Part shown: one piece after another, positions 42,281 through 54,000 of the stretch
Position numbering within the stretch: position 1 is the stretch's first letter
Layout: each line of letters opens with the position of its first letter
Assembly (NCBI GenBank): GCA_964035545.1
Contig: OZ037769.1
Location: 10,083,429-10,147,428 of the forward strand
Source: Bugula neritina
Taxonomy: Eukaryota; Bryozoa; Gymnolaemata; Cheilostomatida; Bugulidae
Direction of reading: 5' to 3'
Length of the DNA stretch: 64,000 nucleotides
Notes under the pieces: generated by a model
Seen by the model: only the letters and a program-made list of their open reading frames with translations
Told to the model about the DNA's origin: nothing
Databases searched by the model: none
Translations under genes and position numbers: made by a program

Positions 42281-45200
42281 ATTGAATCTAAATTAGTAGT
42301 TTGAAAGATTCCAATACCAATAGAAACACTTGGTGTGAAGGGAATGCAAACAATCCAAGTACAGCTACTTTCTTCCATTAAATGGAACCAGTCACAACTA
42401 AATGAAATAAATAATAGCAGTAATTGTAATGATATTAGAGGGTTAACATATAACCTTATAGTTTTCATTTTTAATCTCAAGTATAAATTAGCAACACTTA
42501 TGCTATACCACACTATTGCTTAGTATAGGATGGAACATATTATTACTAATAGTAATCACGGTTGTGACAAACTTTACTTTACACTGCTGCCTGTTGCTAA
42601 AAAAATTTCAATGCTTGTAAAATGATAGCTTCAGTCATAGCTGTGGTGAGTCTTACACCAATGATCAATATCATAATGAAATGATATTAATAATAATAGT
42701 ATGATTCTAAGTCTAAGTATTAGTTATTATTATTAATATTACTATTTGTATAACTATAAGTAATAAAATAAGACTAAGCATAAGTATTACTATTAAACTT
42801 ACAGTAATAAACTACTAATATTAGTTATTTAATTTTAGTATATTACTATACATTAAACTTAACATAAAATCAAACATTGATGTTCAAATGAAAGTTGATC
42901 ATATTAATATGATGTTCTTATTATTGTTATTAAAATTATTATCTATGAATTAATATCTATATTCACTTACAGTTACATTGATATACATATAGTTGTAGTA
43001 ATATTAATATTATTCCTATTGGCTATGACTATAAGTATGACTATCAGTATGATCATGAGTATGAGTATCACTATCAGTGTATGACTATGTCTATGGCTAT
43101 GCCTATGATATTGTATTGAGTTTTGCAGTAGTCAATAAGAATATGCCATATGGATATAACTTTAAGTATGAGTATCAGAATCACGTATTAGTACTCCTAC
43201 TCCTAGTTACTAGTATAGTACTAATAATAGTATTACTATTACTATAGTCTATAAGTATAACTATTAGTCGTAGAATAAGTATTATATCATTTATATGAAT
43301 AATATCTACTTTCAGTTTTACTTTATTAGACAATTATTATTAGTATACTAATAGTAATATACATAGTAATACTAATAGTAATAGTAATACTAATAGTAAT
43401 AGTAATAGCAACACAGTAGTGAATACTTATAGTATCATAGTAATACTAATAGTAATACTAAAATTAATACTAATAGTAGTAGTACTGTAGTAGTATTAAT
43501 AGTAATAGTAATACTAATAGTAATACTAATATTAATATAATACTTAGTTAAAAGTTAGTAGTAATACTAATACTAATAGTATTACTAATAGTAATACTTA
43601 GAGTGTTATACTCATAGTTATACTAATACTAATTAACTAATTAGTTAGATTAAAACTTAAAACTTGTATTACATTTAGTTTTACTAAGAATAAGTAATAC
43701 TAATAGTAATACTAATAGTAATACTAATACTTATAGTTATACTTATACTAATACTAATAGTAATACTAATACTAATAGTAATACTAATAGTAATACTAAT
43801 ACTAATAGTAATACTTATAGTTATATTAGCAATACTATTACATAAAATACATATATGATATAAGTATAACATAATCATTATGATAATTTTATTTTGTATT
43901 GCAAGTTCAACATGTTACTACAAGTTACAAAAATTGTTCACTGTAATACTAACAGTAACTGTAACTATTCCACTACTTAAACTTAAAAAAAACCTTCTGC
44001 AATTGCACTTGCTTAGCATGGTCCAAGCGCGGGTAAAGAGTCAAAATTGTGGCAATACTATCAATACTTTCAACCTTAAAACCACTTGAGAGGTCAATTT
44101 ATATAAGGAGCGTTGTAAATGAGACAGCAAATGTTGCAGTTTACGAAATCGAAATGCTTTTAGTGATTGTCTCCCCCTGCGTTCAGATATAGGAAAGGAT
44201 AACTCTATATATTCGTCGTATAGGAAACTAGCATTAATGCTTGTACAAACTTATATAACCTATAAATTGAAATGCCTTGAATTAACTACCTCACACAATC
44301 AGTGTATAGCAGTTGAAACAAAAGTCAAAATCTTTTTGCTTAATTCACGCAAGCTTACGCCTGAGTTGAGCAACAAGATAAATAATAACTTAAAATAAAA
44401 GAGAAAATTTCCTTGCTGAAGGCACACTGGAATGCTATAAACAAGCCATGTCTTTCAATTGTGGCCCAATGCCCTTGCTTCTAACTGGCCTAAAGAAATG
44501 ATGATAAAGCTACCAATGTATGTATATAATACTGATGATATGCTGTAATATATTTTGTGCTGCTTTTCATCTACATGCAATAACATTCGTGTGCATTTTT
44601 GTATCATATATCATTTTAACTGATATAGAAAATAATTTTTATTATAGCCTATAGGTAAGCTAGATCGAGCAGTTATAATGCACTTTAGTTTGAATATTGG
44701 AGTATACAAAACTCATTTTGAAGTGCGTGTATTTAAAAACTTAAAAAGCATACACAGTGTTTGTAGCAAAATGTTCAAAAATATAACACACGGCAATAAA
44801 CTAATTGAACAATTCTAAAAAGATCCTACTCTTACAAGCAACGGAATGACCATATTTTAGTCTCTATTGTGAAATGCTTGTATATATGTGGATATTATAC
44901 AAACTCTAAGAGTACTGGTGAGATAAGTTATAAGACGTTATATATACATGAATTGAAAAATTATCGCAACATTTAGTATAACTTTTAATTTCATGTCCTT
45001 TTAGAATGGTAAATTATTGAATGCAAACTTTTGATGGAATAAAACTGTAAAATTGATATAGACAAAAAAACTATTGTAAGACAATAAATTTCTTCATAAA
45101 CTCAGTTTATTAAAATCTTTAAAATACAACTATATGATTCTTTAAAGCTTTTACAACACATTAACAGAGTTCTAAGAGAGTTGTGATCTCTTCGACAGCA

Positions 45201-46223
45201 ATTTAATCCCAAGACTAACTAAAGACTCATTAAATGAGAGCTGAATCTACCTCGTAGAAAACATATATTATCGGAATAGTTGAATACATACTTTTTGTGT
45301 ACTGACTTGAAACTATTTACTTCACAGCATGCCTGTCACGCAAACTTTTACCAACCTCAGGGGGTGAAATTTTAGAAGTCTGAGACTTTAGGTACATGCT
45401 ATGACTTGTGTATGATACAAGTTAAACCAAAGCTACAAATATACAACTACACTATTCAGTTTGTAAGCAATATGCGTCAACTTGAAATAACTGATGTGCT
45501 CTGAACTAAAAATATTAATTATTGAGTTTACATAACATTTTATTATTAAAATAACATACAGTATATACTATGTACTATATAAAATATACCGCCTGTAAAA
45601 ATATTAAAAAATATAATGTAGTTTCGCACATACACCAAAAAACTGCATAAAACAAAATTACAGTTGAAGTCTCAGTAAAACACAAAGCATGAAGAATATC
45701 GTGTGTTTGAATTAAAAACATAAACTATTTAAAATGAGCATAAAATAGACAAGAAAATAGAACATGAATGTACCCGAACCTAGAGGATTATTTTTATCAT
45801 TTATATAGTTAAAACACATGTATGTCATTGTAACAGATATAAACTACATTAAATCATACATATACATATGCAGTAAAATGTATGTAGTTATTATGAAAGT
45901 AACACGTTGAATAATATTTCAGAAAGTATGAACTGCCAGCAACAGAAATGCACACCTGAGACACCATCAAGAGCAGACATGGTGCTGTAGCAGCAGTCAA
46001 ATCATCAGATATCAAAAATATTATTATAACTCACATTTGGCATAACCACTTAACCAAGTAGAGTTTCACAGGGCTTTACTAACAGCATTCACATAAAATT
46101 CAAATGTCATTGTATATAGAGAGCAAGCAGTGCACAAATCAATACTATTATGCTGTCAATAAACATGCAAGGTCAGAATTATTTAAAACTTGCTATTTGG
46201 AAAAAGGTGGATATTGGTCAGCC
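42281..46223. other. Intergenic DNA between NFE2L and RIF1
   Basis: It should contain the RIF1 promoter and missing 5' exon(s), and the NFE2L 3' UTR, but I could not place either. A large degenerate hexamer tract covers about 42660-43840. Sequence from 43880 to 46220 is AT-rich without recognisable coding segments. Confidence 0.45.
42660..43840. repeat. Long degenerate hexamer tract (TAATAC/TAATAG)
   Basis: TAATACTAATAGTAATACTA-type hexamers with inverted-complement blocks (AGTATTACTATTA) and ATGACTATCAGTATGA-like stretches. The cleanest part is about 43360-43830. The units contain TACTAAT, identical to a strong intron branch-site heptamer. Confidence 0.8.
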
Positions 46224-46638
46224 TAGTATGGTGGTAATTCAAGCAGTGTGGTGGTAGTTCAAACAGTATGGTGGTAGTTCAAACAGTGTGGTGGTAGTTC
46301 AAGTAGTATGGTGGTAGTTCAAACAGTATGGTGGTAGTTCAAGTAGTATGGTGGTAGTTCAAGCAGTATGGTGGTAGTTCAAGCAGTATGGTGGTAGTTC
46401 AAGCAGTATGGTGGTAGTTCAAACAGTATGGTGGTAGTTTAAGCAGTATGGTGGTAGTTTAAGCAGTGTGGTGATAGTTTAAGCAGTATGATGGTAGTTC
46501 AAACAGTATGGTGGTAGTTTAAGCAGTATGGTGGTAGTTCAAACAGTATGGTGGTAGTTCAAGTAGTGTGGTGGTAGTTCAAGCAGTATGGTGGTAGTTC
46601 AAGCAGTATGGTGGTAGTTCAAGCAGTATGATGGTAGC
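46224..46638. repeat. 20-bp minisatellite overlapping the NFE2L stop codon
   Basis: About 20 copies of AGTATGGTGGTAGTTCAAGC. The last unit, at 46619-46638, is the end of the NFE2L coding sequence itself (codons for YHHTA and TGA), so the array extends from the stop codon into the 3' UTR. On the coding strand each unit repeats ACTGCTTGAAC, including the TGA. Confidence 0.93.
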
Positions 46639-48057
46639 TAGCCACTGAGAAAGAGTTGACTTTGTTAGGAATGATATGGGCATCACCGTCATCAGAAATA
46701 TGAAGTGTATAGTATCGAGGGTCATAGGGACGGCCCAGGTTATCTCTGACGGAGTTAAACACCTCAATATAAGTTTGATCCAGCTGTTTTCTTAAATGCA
46801 GTTTGCTTCTTTTCAGCTCATCCTAAAAACAGCAATTGATGAGAACTGTTATATGTTACAACTAGAACATACACCATACAACATAATTCTACAACTTCAT
46901 TCCATAACTACAATACACCAAGACATTGTGTGCGTATGTACTAGATGTAGAAACTACCTTATCACGGATCAGCTCTCCTCTCTTTCTCTTCAGATCATTA
47001 ATCTCAGCCTCCAGCCCAGTCAGTTCATTCATTTTCTTCTTCCTACAATTCTGAGCAGCAACCTGTAATATTCACAACACAGGGTGTCAGCAGATTGTAA
47101 TATTCACAACACACGGTGTCAGCAGATTGTAATATTCACAACACACGGTGTTAGCAGACTGTAATATTCACAACACAGGGTGTCAGCAACCTGTAATATT
47201 CACAACACAAGGTATCAGCAACCTGTAATATTCACAACACAAGGTATCAGCAACCTGTAGTATTTACAACACAGGGTGTCAGCAGACTGTAATATTCACA
47301 ACACAAGGTATCAGCAACCTGTAATATTCACAACACAAGGTATCAGCAGATTGTAATATTCACAACACACGGTGTTAGCAGACTGTAATATTCACAACAC
47401 AGGGTGTCAGCAACCTGTAATATTCACAACACAAGGTATCAGCAACCTGTAATATTCACAACACAAGGTATCAGCAACCTGTAATATTTACAACACAGGG
47501 TGTCAGCAGACTGTAATATTCACAACACAAGGTATCAGCAACCTGTAATATTTACAACACAGGGTGTCAGCAGACTGTAATATTCACAACACAAGGTATC
47601 AGCAACCTGTAATATTCACAACACAAGGTATCAGCAACCTGTAATATTTACAACACAGGGTGTCAGCAGATTGTAATATTCACAACACAGGGTGTCAGCA
47701 GACTGTAATATTCACAACAGAGGGTGTCAGCAGGCTGTAATATTCACATGGTGTCAGCAGACTGTAATATTCACAACACACGGTGTCAGCAGACTGTAAT
47801 ATTCAGAGCACAGGGTGTTAGCAAGCTGGAATATTGATTGAATGATTATAGATTAACACACAAACCTTATTCTTTCCTCTCCTCCTAATGTCCTTGACCA
47901 AGGTGAGCTGCTCTTCGTTGAGTCTGTGCTGCCGAAGCAGCGAGTTGAACTCTTCCACAGGGTAGTTGGTGATCATGCTGACAGTGAAAGGAATTTCCAG
48001 CTCTTTACATCTCAGCTCATCTCTGCAAATACTGCGCTTCTCTTTATTGGCCTCATT
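46619..48057 (-). CDS. NFE2L: NFE2L CNC, basic region, zipper and C-terminal exons
   Basis: Exon 48057-47866 is the CNC domain (CRDELRCKELEIPFTVSMI, FNSLLRQHRLNEEQLTLVKD) ending DIRRRGKNK. Exon 47062-46958 starts VAAQNCRKKKMNELTGLE, the DNA-contacting basic region continuing into the zipper. The junction splits RRRGKNK|VAAQNCR. Exon 46822-46619 continues DELKRSKLHLRKQLDQTYIE, then the Neh3-like RPYDPRYYTLHISDDGDAH and a short tail before TGA at 46621-46619. The intron between the first two exons is an array of 32-bp repeats that copy the 3' splice site. Confidence 0.95.
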
Positions 48058-51000
48058 CTACAAGAGTGGAGTGACCTCTTTATTCAGTGATATTACAAAT
48101 GGTCTTACTAATAGTGTTGGGAGTGAATGTGACAAAATCTGGGTGGATATATTAATCACTGCACCACGTGGAAGGCATTGCAACTATCAGTTAATTGTAT
48201 TCTCACATGACTAGTCACACTGTCAGATATAATTTGAGAAGGCATGACATATTTTCCTAGTGGCAAGTTACAACTGTGAATGCCCATAATTTCTCAAACT
48301 TGTAAGCAGAGATAACAAATACACATTTATAGCAGATATCCACTAGGCAAAAAAATCCTTTAAAAACTTAGCAAAATCTGCACTAAGAAATTAAATTAAT
48401 AGCTTTCATCAATAAAACAAACTAAACCAGATATTATTGCAGGCTCCTCAGCATGCAACCCTCTAACCACCATCATTATTCTAAACGTTAAATCAAAATT
48501 AGGATGTCTTGAAGATTCAAAAGCAAGTATATTATCATTAATTTTTTTATAACCCAGAATGCAATGCAACTGAGGCATTTGTTCTGATCAATCACAAAAG
48601 GCTGACAATAGTCTACTAGGCTATACCAGCTAATGTGCTAAGATTGCAAAATGTTAACAAGCCGTGCAGTGTCTACATCACTGAACAAAGAGTATGTGAA
48701 ATGATAACTATGACGTCAATATGTCAATATGCTGGCTAACGGTGGTAATGTAATAATTCATAAGGATAGGATCAAGTAGGTGATCCCAACCACATGGCAG
48801 TGTTAGGAGGTTCCTGTGTGGCAGTATCACAGTCACTGTGTGGTAGTATCACAGTTACTGTATGGTAGTATCATAGTTACTGTGTAGTAGTATCATAGCT
48901 ACTGTGTGGTAGTATCATAGCTACTGTGTGGCAGTATCACAGTTACTGTGTGGTAGTGTCATAGTTACTGTGTGGTAGTATCATAGCTACTGTGTGGCAG
49001 TATCACAGTTACTGTGTGGTAGTGTCATAGTCACTGCATGGTAGTATCATAGTTACTGTGTAGTAGTGTCATAGTCACTGTGTGGTAGTGTCACCAACAC
49101 ATAGATGCGGTGTTTATTTCTTATCATTGGTTTGCATAGATAGTAGGAAAAATTTGATTTTGTTTTAAATCCATGTAAAAGAGACCTAGCATCGTATACT
49201 CCGACTGAAGCTGGCAAGCATACCTGAGTGTTGAGCATGAAGCTGCTGCTATCTCCATTCTCTGAGTCAAAGTAGCTAGAAGAGCTGGCTGAAGCCATGT
49301 GGTTGCTACTTGACTCACTGGCCAGTATAAACTGGGGCTTTATGTCTTCATTGCATGGGGGAGAGGAGAAGACACAGCCACTATCATCAAACTAAATAAC
49401 AATGTACAAGTGATGAACAGAGTCGACAGTGATACAGAGTTTACAATATACACAGTTCTTAGAGTAGCATAGGTTCTAAAGTTTACTTATATTTTACTCT
49501 TAAGCTGAAAGCTTCAGCATATCTAATTGAATCTAGCAGAGTGAGTGAATCTAGCAGAGTGAATGAGTCTACCAGAGTGAGTGAGTGAGTGAATCTAGCA
49601 GAGTGAGTGAGTGAATCTAGCAGAGTGAGTGAGTGAATCTACCAGAGTGAACGATTCCTTTAGCAAGAGAGAGTAGTTGACAAGAAAGAACTTATGGAAA
49701 GTTCCAATTAAAGATATTAAAGCTGCAACCACTATATGAAAATTCACCTTGTGCCAATTTCGTTCTAGGTGATGGGCCCCAATACTAAATGCACCATAAG
49801 CCTTTCAAGCAGAAAACATTCCTACTTGTGTTCACCAAAAGAAGCTGAACTAAAATACTGGTTCTGATACTGGTATCAAAACACAAAAACTGTGAAAGCT
49901 GTCACAAAACTCACACTTATCACTATGAGAAAAACTCTAGTCATAAATTTCAAAGATATTACGAAATAAAAAAGTAGATTTTTTTAGTTATATTATGGTG
50001 AAATTCCTAGTTTTTTACTATTTCAGAACCATGGCCCCTATACATTGTGCAGAAAGATTGCATAAGTTTACCCTCATATTTGGCCAACAATGACTTGCAA
50101 AAAAGAGTTGGATGAAGCCTGATGCATGTATTACTGTAGAAGGCAGCTTTGATTGGTTGTTGATATTTACTCTTGAATACTACTAGGAAATCAATTAATA
50201 ACAACTAAAAAAATCAAAGGTATGCTGCATTGCAGACTATCTACAAATTACACCATATTGGTTAATAGAGTAAGCTTATATAAGCAGGATAAGTTACACA
50301 ACTTGTGCTAGAGGAAATAAAATGGGTTTCAGTGGGAGAAAACCAGATTGGACTATACTAAAGCAGGAGAGTGCTCTGCTATATGCTGAACTTCTCTATA
50401 AAGTACAATATGGTAAATGGATATCAGTTAGCTTCTTGTGACATAACCAGTGACTTTGATGAGATCTGGCACATGCTCTGCAGCAGGGCTGTCCAACAGG
50501 CGGCCCCAACCTACATTTATGTGGCTCTCAAAGGCATAACAGATAAAATTATTTTGCACAGTATAATAATTAAACTTTTTAAAAGTGTTATTTTTATATA
50601 TGCTAAAAACATGCAGCCTGCAGTAATTAGTGGGGCATCATTGTGCAATGATTCGGAATAAAGTTATTTGAAAATTACTGATGCTATGGCCCTCAGCTCA
50701 AGCTAAATTCCACAATTTGGCCCTAGCCATTAAATATGCCATTTTAGTAAACCTCGCTCCACAAAGGTTGGACACCCCTGTGCTGGAGTTACCAGGCCGT
50801 TAGCTGGTTCATAAGTGAAGGGAATAAACACCATCAAATGAATATTGGCCCAACAGACTGTGAATGCACTTACTATGGTATCCAGAAATGAGTCTTGGAG
50901 AGACACTCCAGAATCACTATTAGCAGCACTGAAGAGGGGAGAGGCTGATGCATGGTACATGTTGTCATTAGTGTCAGCTTCATAACTCTGGAATTGAGGG

Positions 51001-54000
51001 GCTGTGTCTACTATAGGACCGGCAGCATGTCCATAAAACCCTGTCAGTAAAACATACAGAATAAATGTGATATCTCAGCTCATGGTCTCTTCTACATGTA
51101 AAGGCTGATAGCTCATCCACATAAAATGAAAATATATTCATTGTTGAGGAAGCACATGTGATTTATGTAGCCAGGAGGATGTGCTGTGAGGCGAGGATTA
51201 AATGAGGTCTATAAGTACAACAGGTTTGGTACTGATTGTAATAGAAGATGAGAAGTCAAATTTCACTCAAGAAAAATTCCATCCTCAATTGAAAATAAAA
51301 ATAGGGACAGTGTAAATATGGCCTGCTCTACCGAAAAGTTACAGAGTTAGGGGGGAAATGGCAAAGGTAGGTGTTGGTGAAGGGGAAGAGGTAGTTCTAA
51401 CAAGGTATGTGTCATTTGATCAGATTAGCACTGGGGAGGAGATTGGCAATGAGCCTACTGCTATCAGGAATCAACAAGGAACTAGGCTATGTCACATTTG
51501 TATACAGCAAAACGGTACAGATCAAGTAGAAGATAATAGTTTAATGCTAAGCCTTAAGGTATAAAAACAAACTACTAGAGTTTAGTAGCAGTATGCAGCA
51601 CTTGATATTACATGATATATGCCTATAGCTACAAGTGATAAGAGTCTAGCCAGCTGGGTACCATGAAGAAGTACAAACAGAGGTAGACATGCAGATAACT
51701 GGTGTATGGGGATTCATTACTCCACAGGACACTGAAGACTCAAGCCAAGAGAAAATATACACCAACAAATAGAATTTCAGCCAACCATATTTGTGCAGCA
51801 GAAAAATGATGCAAACTATTGCTCAGATTGGGTGGCTTAATTTGAGTTTGGAGCACCACTGCTTCCTTAGTACACTGGTATTTATTGGTGACTACCACTG
51901 CTTCACTAGTACACTGCTGTTTATTGGTGACTACTACTGCTTCACTAGTACACTGCTGTTTATAGGTGACTACCACTGCTTCACTAGTACACTGCTGTTT
52001 ATTGGTGACTACCACTGCTTCACTAGTACACTGCTGTTTATAGGTGACTACCACTGCTTCACTAGCACACTGCTGTTTATTGGTGACTACCACTGCTTCA
52101 CTAGTACACTGCTGTTTATAGGTGACTACCACTGCTTCACTAGTACACTGCTGTTTATTGGTGACTACTACTGCTTCACTAGTACACTGCTGTTAGTGGT
52201 GACTACCACTGCTTCACTAGCACACTGCTGTTTATTGGTGACTACCACTGCTTCACTAGTACACTGCTGTTTATTGGTGACTACCACTGCTTCACTAGTA
52301 CACTGCTGTTTATAGGTGACTACCACTGCTTCACTAGTACACTGCTGTTTATAGGTGACGCAGGTCTAATGGCAAGTGAGCAACAGTAATGTAATTTAAT
52401 AATATCTGAGTCATCAGACTTATTAAAACTGGTAGGCAGGTCAACAACTGTGAATCTAATAGCAAAGCACATTTCTTTACAAGACTTGCTGTACAAGCCA
52501 TGCACTAAGTGTCACACAAAACACTCCATTATCTTCACTGAATACACAAACTTTTGCCAGAAAGAAAATGTTCCAGTTAACGTCAGAGCTGGTCATAGCC
52601 ATTGTGCCTTTTGAAAAGCCTGTGTTTTGTTGTTTGCTAGTTGCACATGCTGACACTAAGCTAAGGGTGGGAGAAGGAATGAAGGCAGAAAAGAAATTCT
52701 AGAGAAGGTCTGTGACTACCTGAAAAGTATTCCATACAGATCCTATGAATGTAAAGGCTGGTTTTAAATACACCGTCTGCATTCAGAAGGTAATCTTGTA
52801 ATTCTTAGATGGTGGCAGATTGGAAAACATTCAAGAGATTTGCTATGGATTTTCTTGGACTAAGGGCTAATCGAGAACTTAAGCAAGATTGCAGTTTGTT
52901 CCTGGTAAGGAAATGCTGTTACTCCTGGCTTCATCCCCAGCCCAGCCTACTAGCTAGCAACCACAAGACAAGACAACTTGGTAATGAGTAGAGTCATCCA
53001 TTAGACACTGGCTGGCCATAATGAACAGGAACTCAAATCTTACAGAAAATCTCAATGTGAAATTATAAAAGGTTTCATCAAAGACTTTCAACTGGAATAG
53101 TTCAATTCTACAGCGCTGCCTTTCAGTATTCAATTACCATTAATATAATATGAAGTCAGTTGGTGAGCAAGCCAAAGAACAGCAGCTAAGGTAGTTCTAG
53201 AGTTTAGCATGACCAGTGTGTTTTTATCATAAGGGCACTAGAGAACACAACAAGTCTACCATTAAACATAATTGTGGCCAGTATAATATACTCCTTCCAG
53301 TAAGCTAACGTGGCACTAATGGACTTTTAAAGAGAAATAAATGAAGCATTGCAACATTAATCTGTTAGACACTCTGTCCCACAACTTCAGCACTTGGAGG
53401 CTAATATACATAAATCAAAGTGACAGATTTTATATAATGGAGATGATTTTAAAATAATCCAGATACTTAAATTAAGATTAGTCAACAACACAAATGGTAA
53501 GGTAAGCATACAGAATGGTGGCTGAAGTGATCACCACCAGCAGGACAATGGAAAACAAATAGGTGGGGAAACTGAGCATAATCTCCTGTTGACAGCTTTA
53601 CAACCCCACAGCAACTCTGAAACTCAATGCTATAGTCCAACACTAGATGGGTTCCTAAGTCTTACAGCACAACATATTAAAGAGACCCAGTGCAGACATA
53701 CCAGATGTGGAGCAGCCAGCGTCAGCCTCCATGCCCCATATTTGAGAGATGAAGGGGTTAGTGTCTGCAGTAGGATATGGCAACTGGTGGACAGTGCTAG
53801 GGTGTGCTTGTGATGGGCCAGGCAGCATTGTTATCTCAGTAGGCCACAAGTCAACATCTACAAAGGGAGTGAGACATAGTAAATGATTCACTTGTCATTG
53901 TGTGAGTCACTGCGAATCTTTTGTGGGCAGACACTGTACTATAATAGTCATATGACTCAAGTATATACACTCAACCACTGCATTTCCCCTCGTACACTGC

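Noticed and set aside
50371-50661. 96-residue plus-strand frame
   Set aside because: It lies mostly within the hAT-like MITE in an NFE2L intron.
51740-52315. Frames of 130 and 174 residues on opposite strands
   Set aside because: A 39-bp repeat unit free of stops explains both. No start context, splice pattern or domain.
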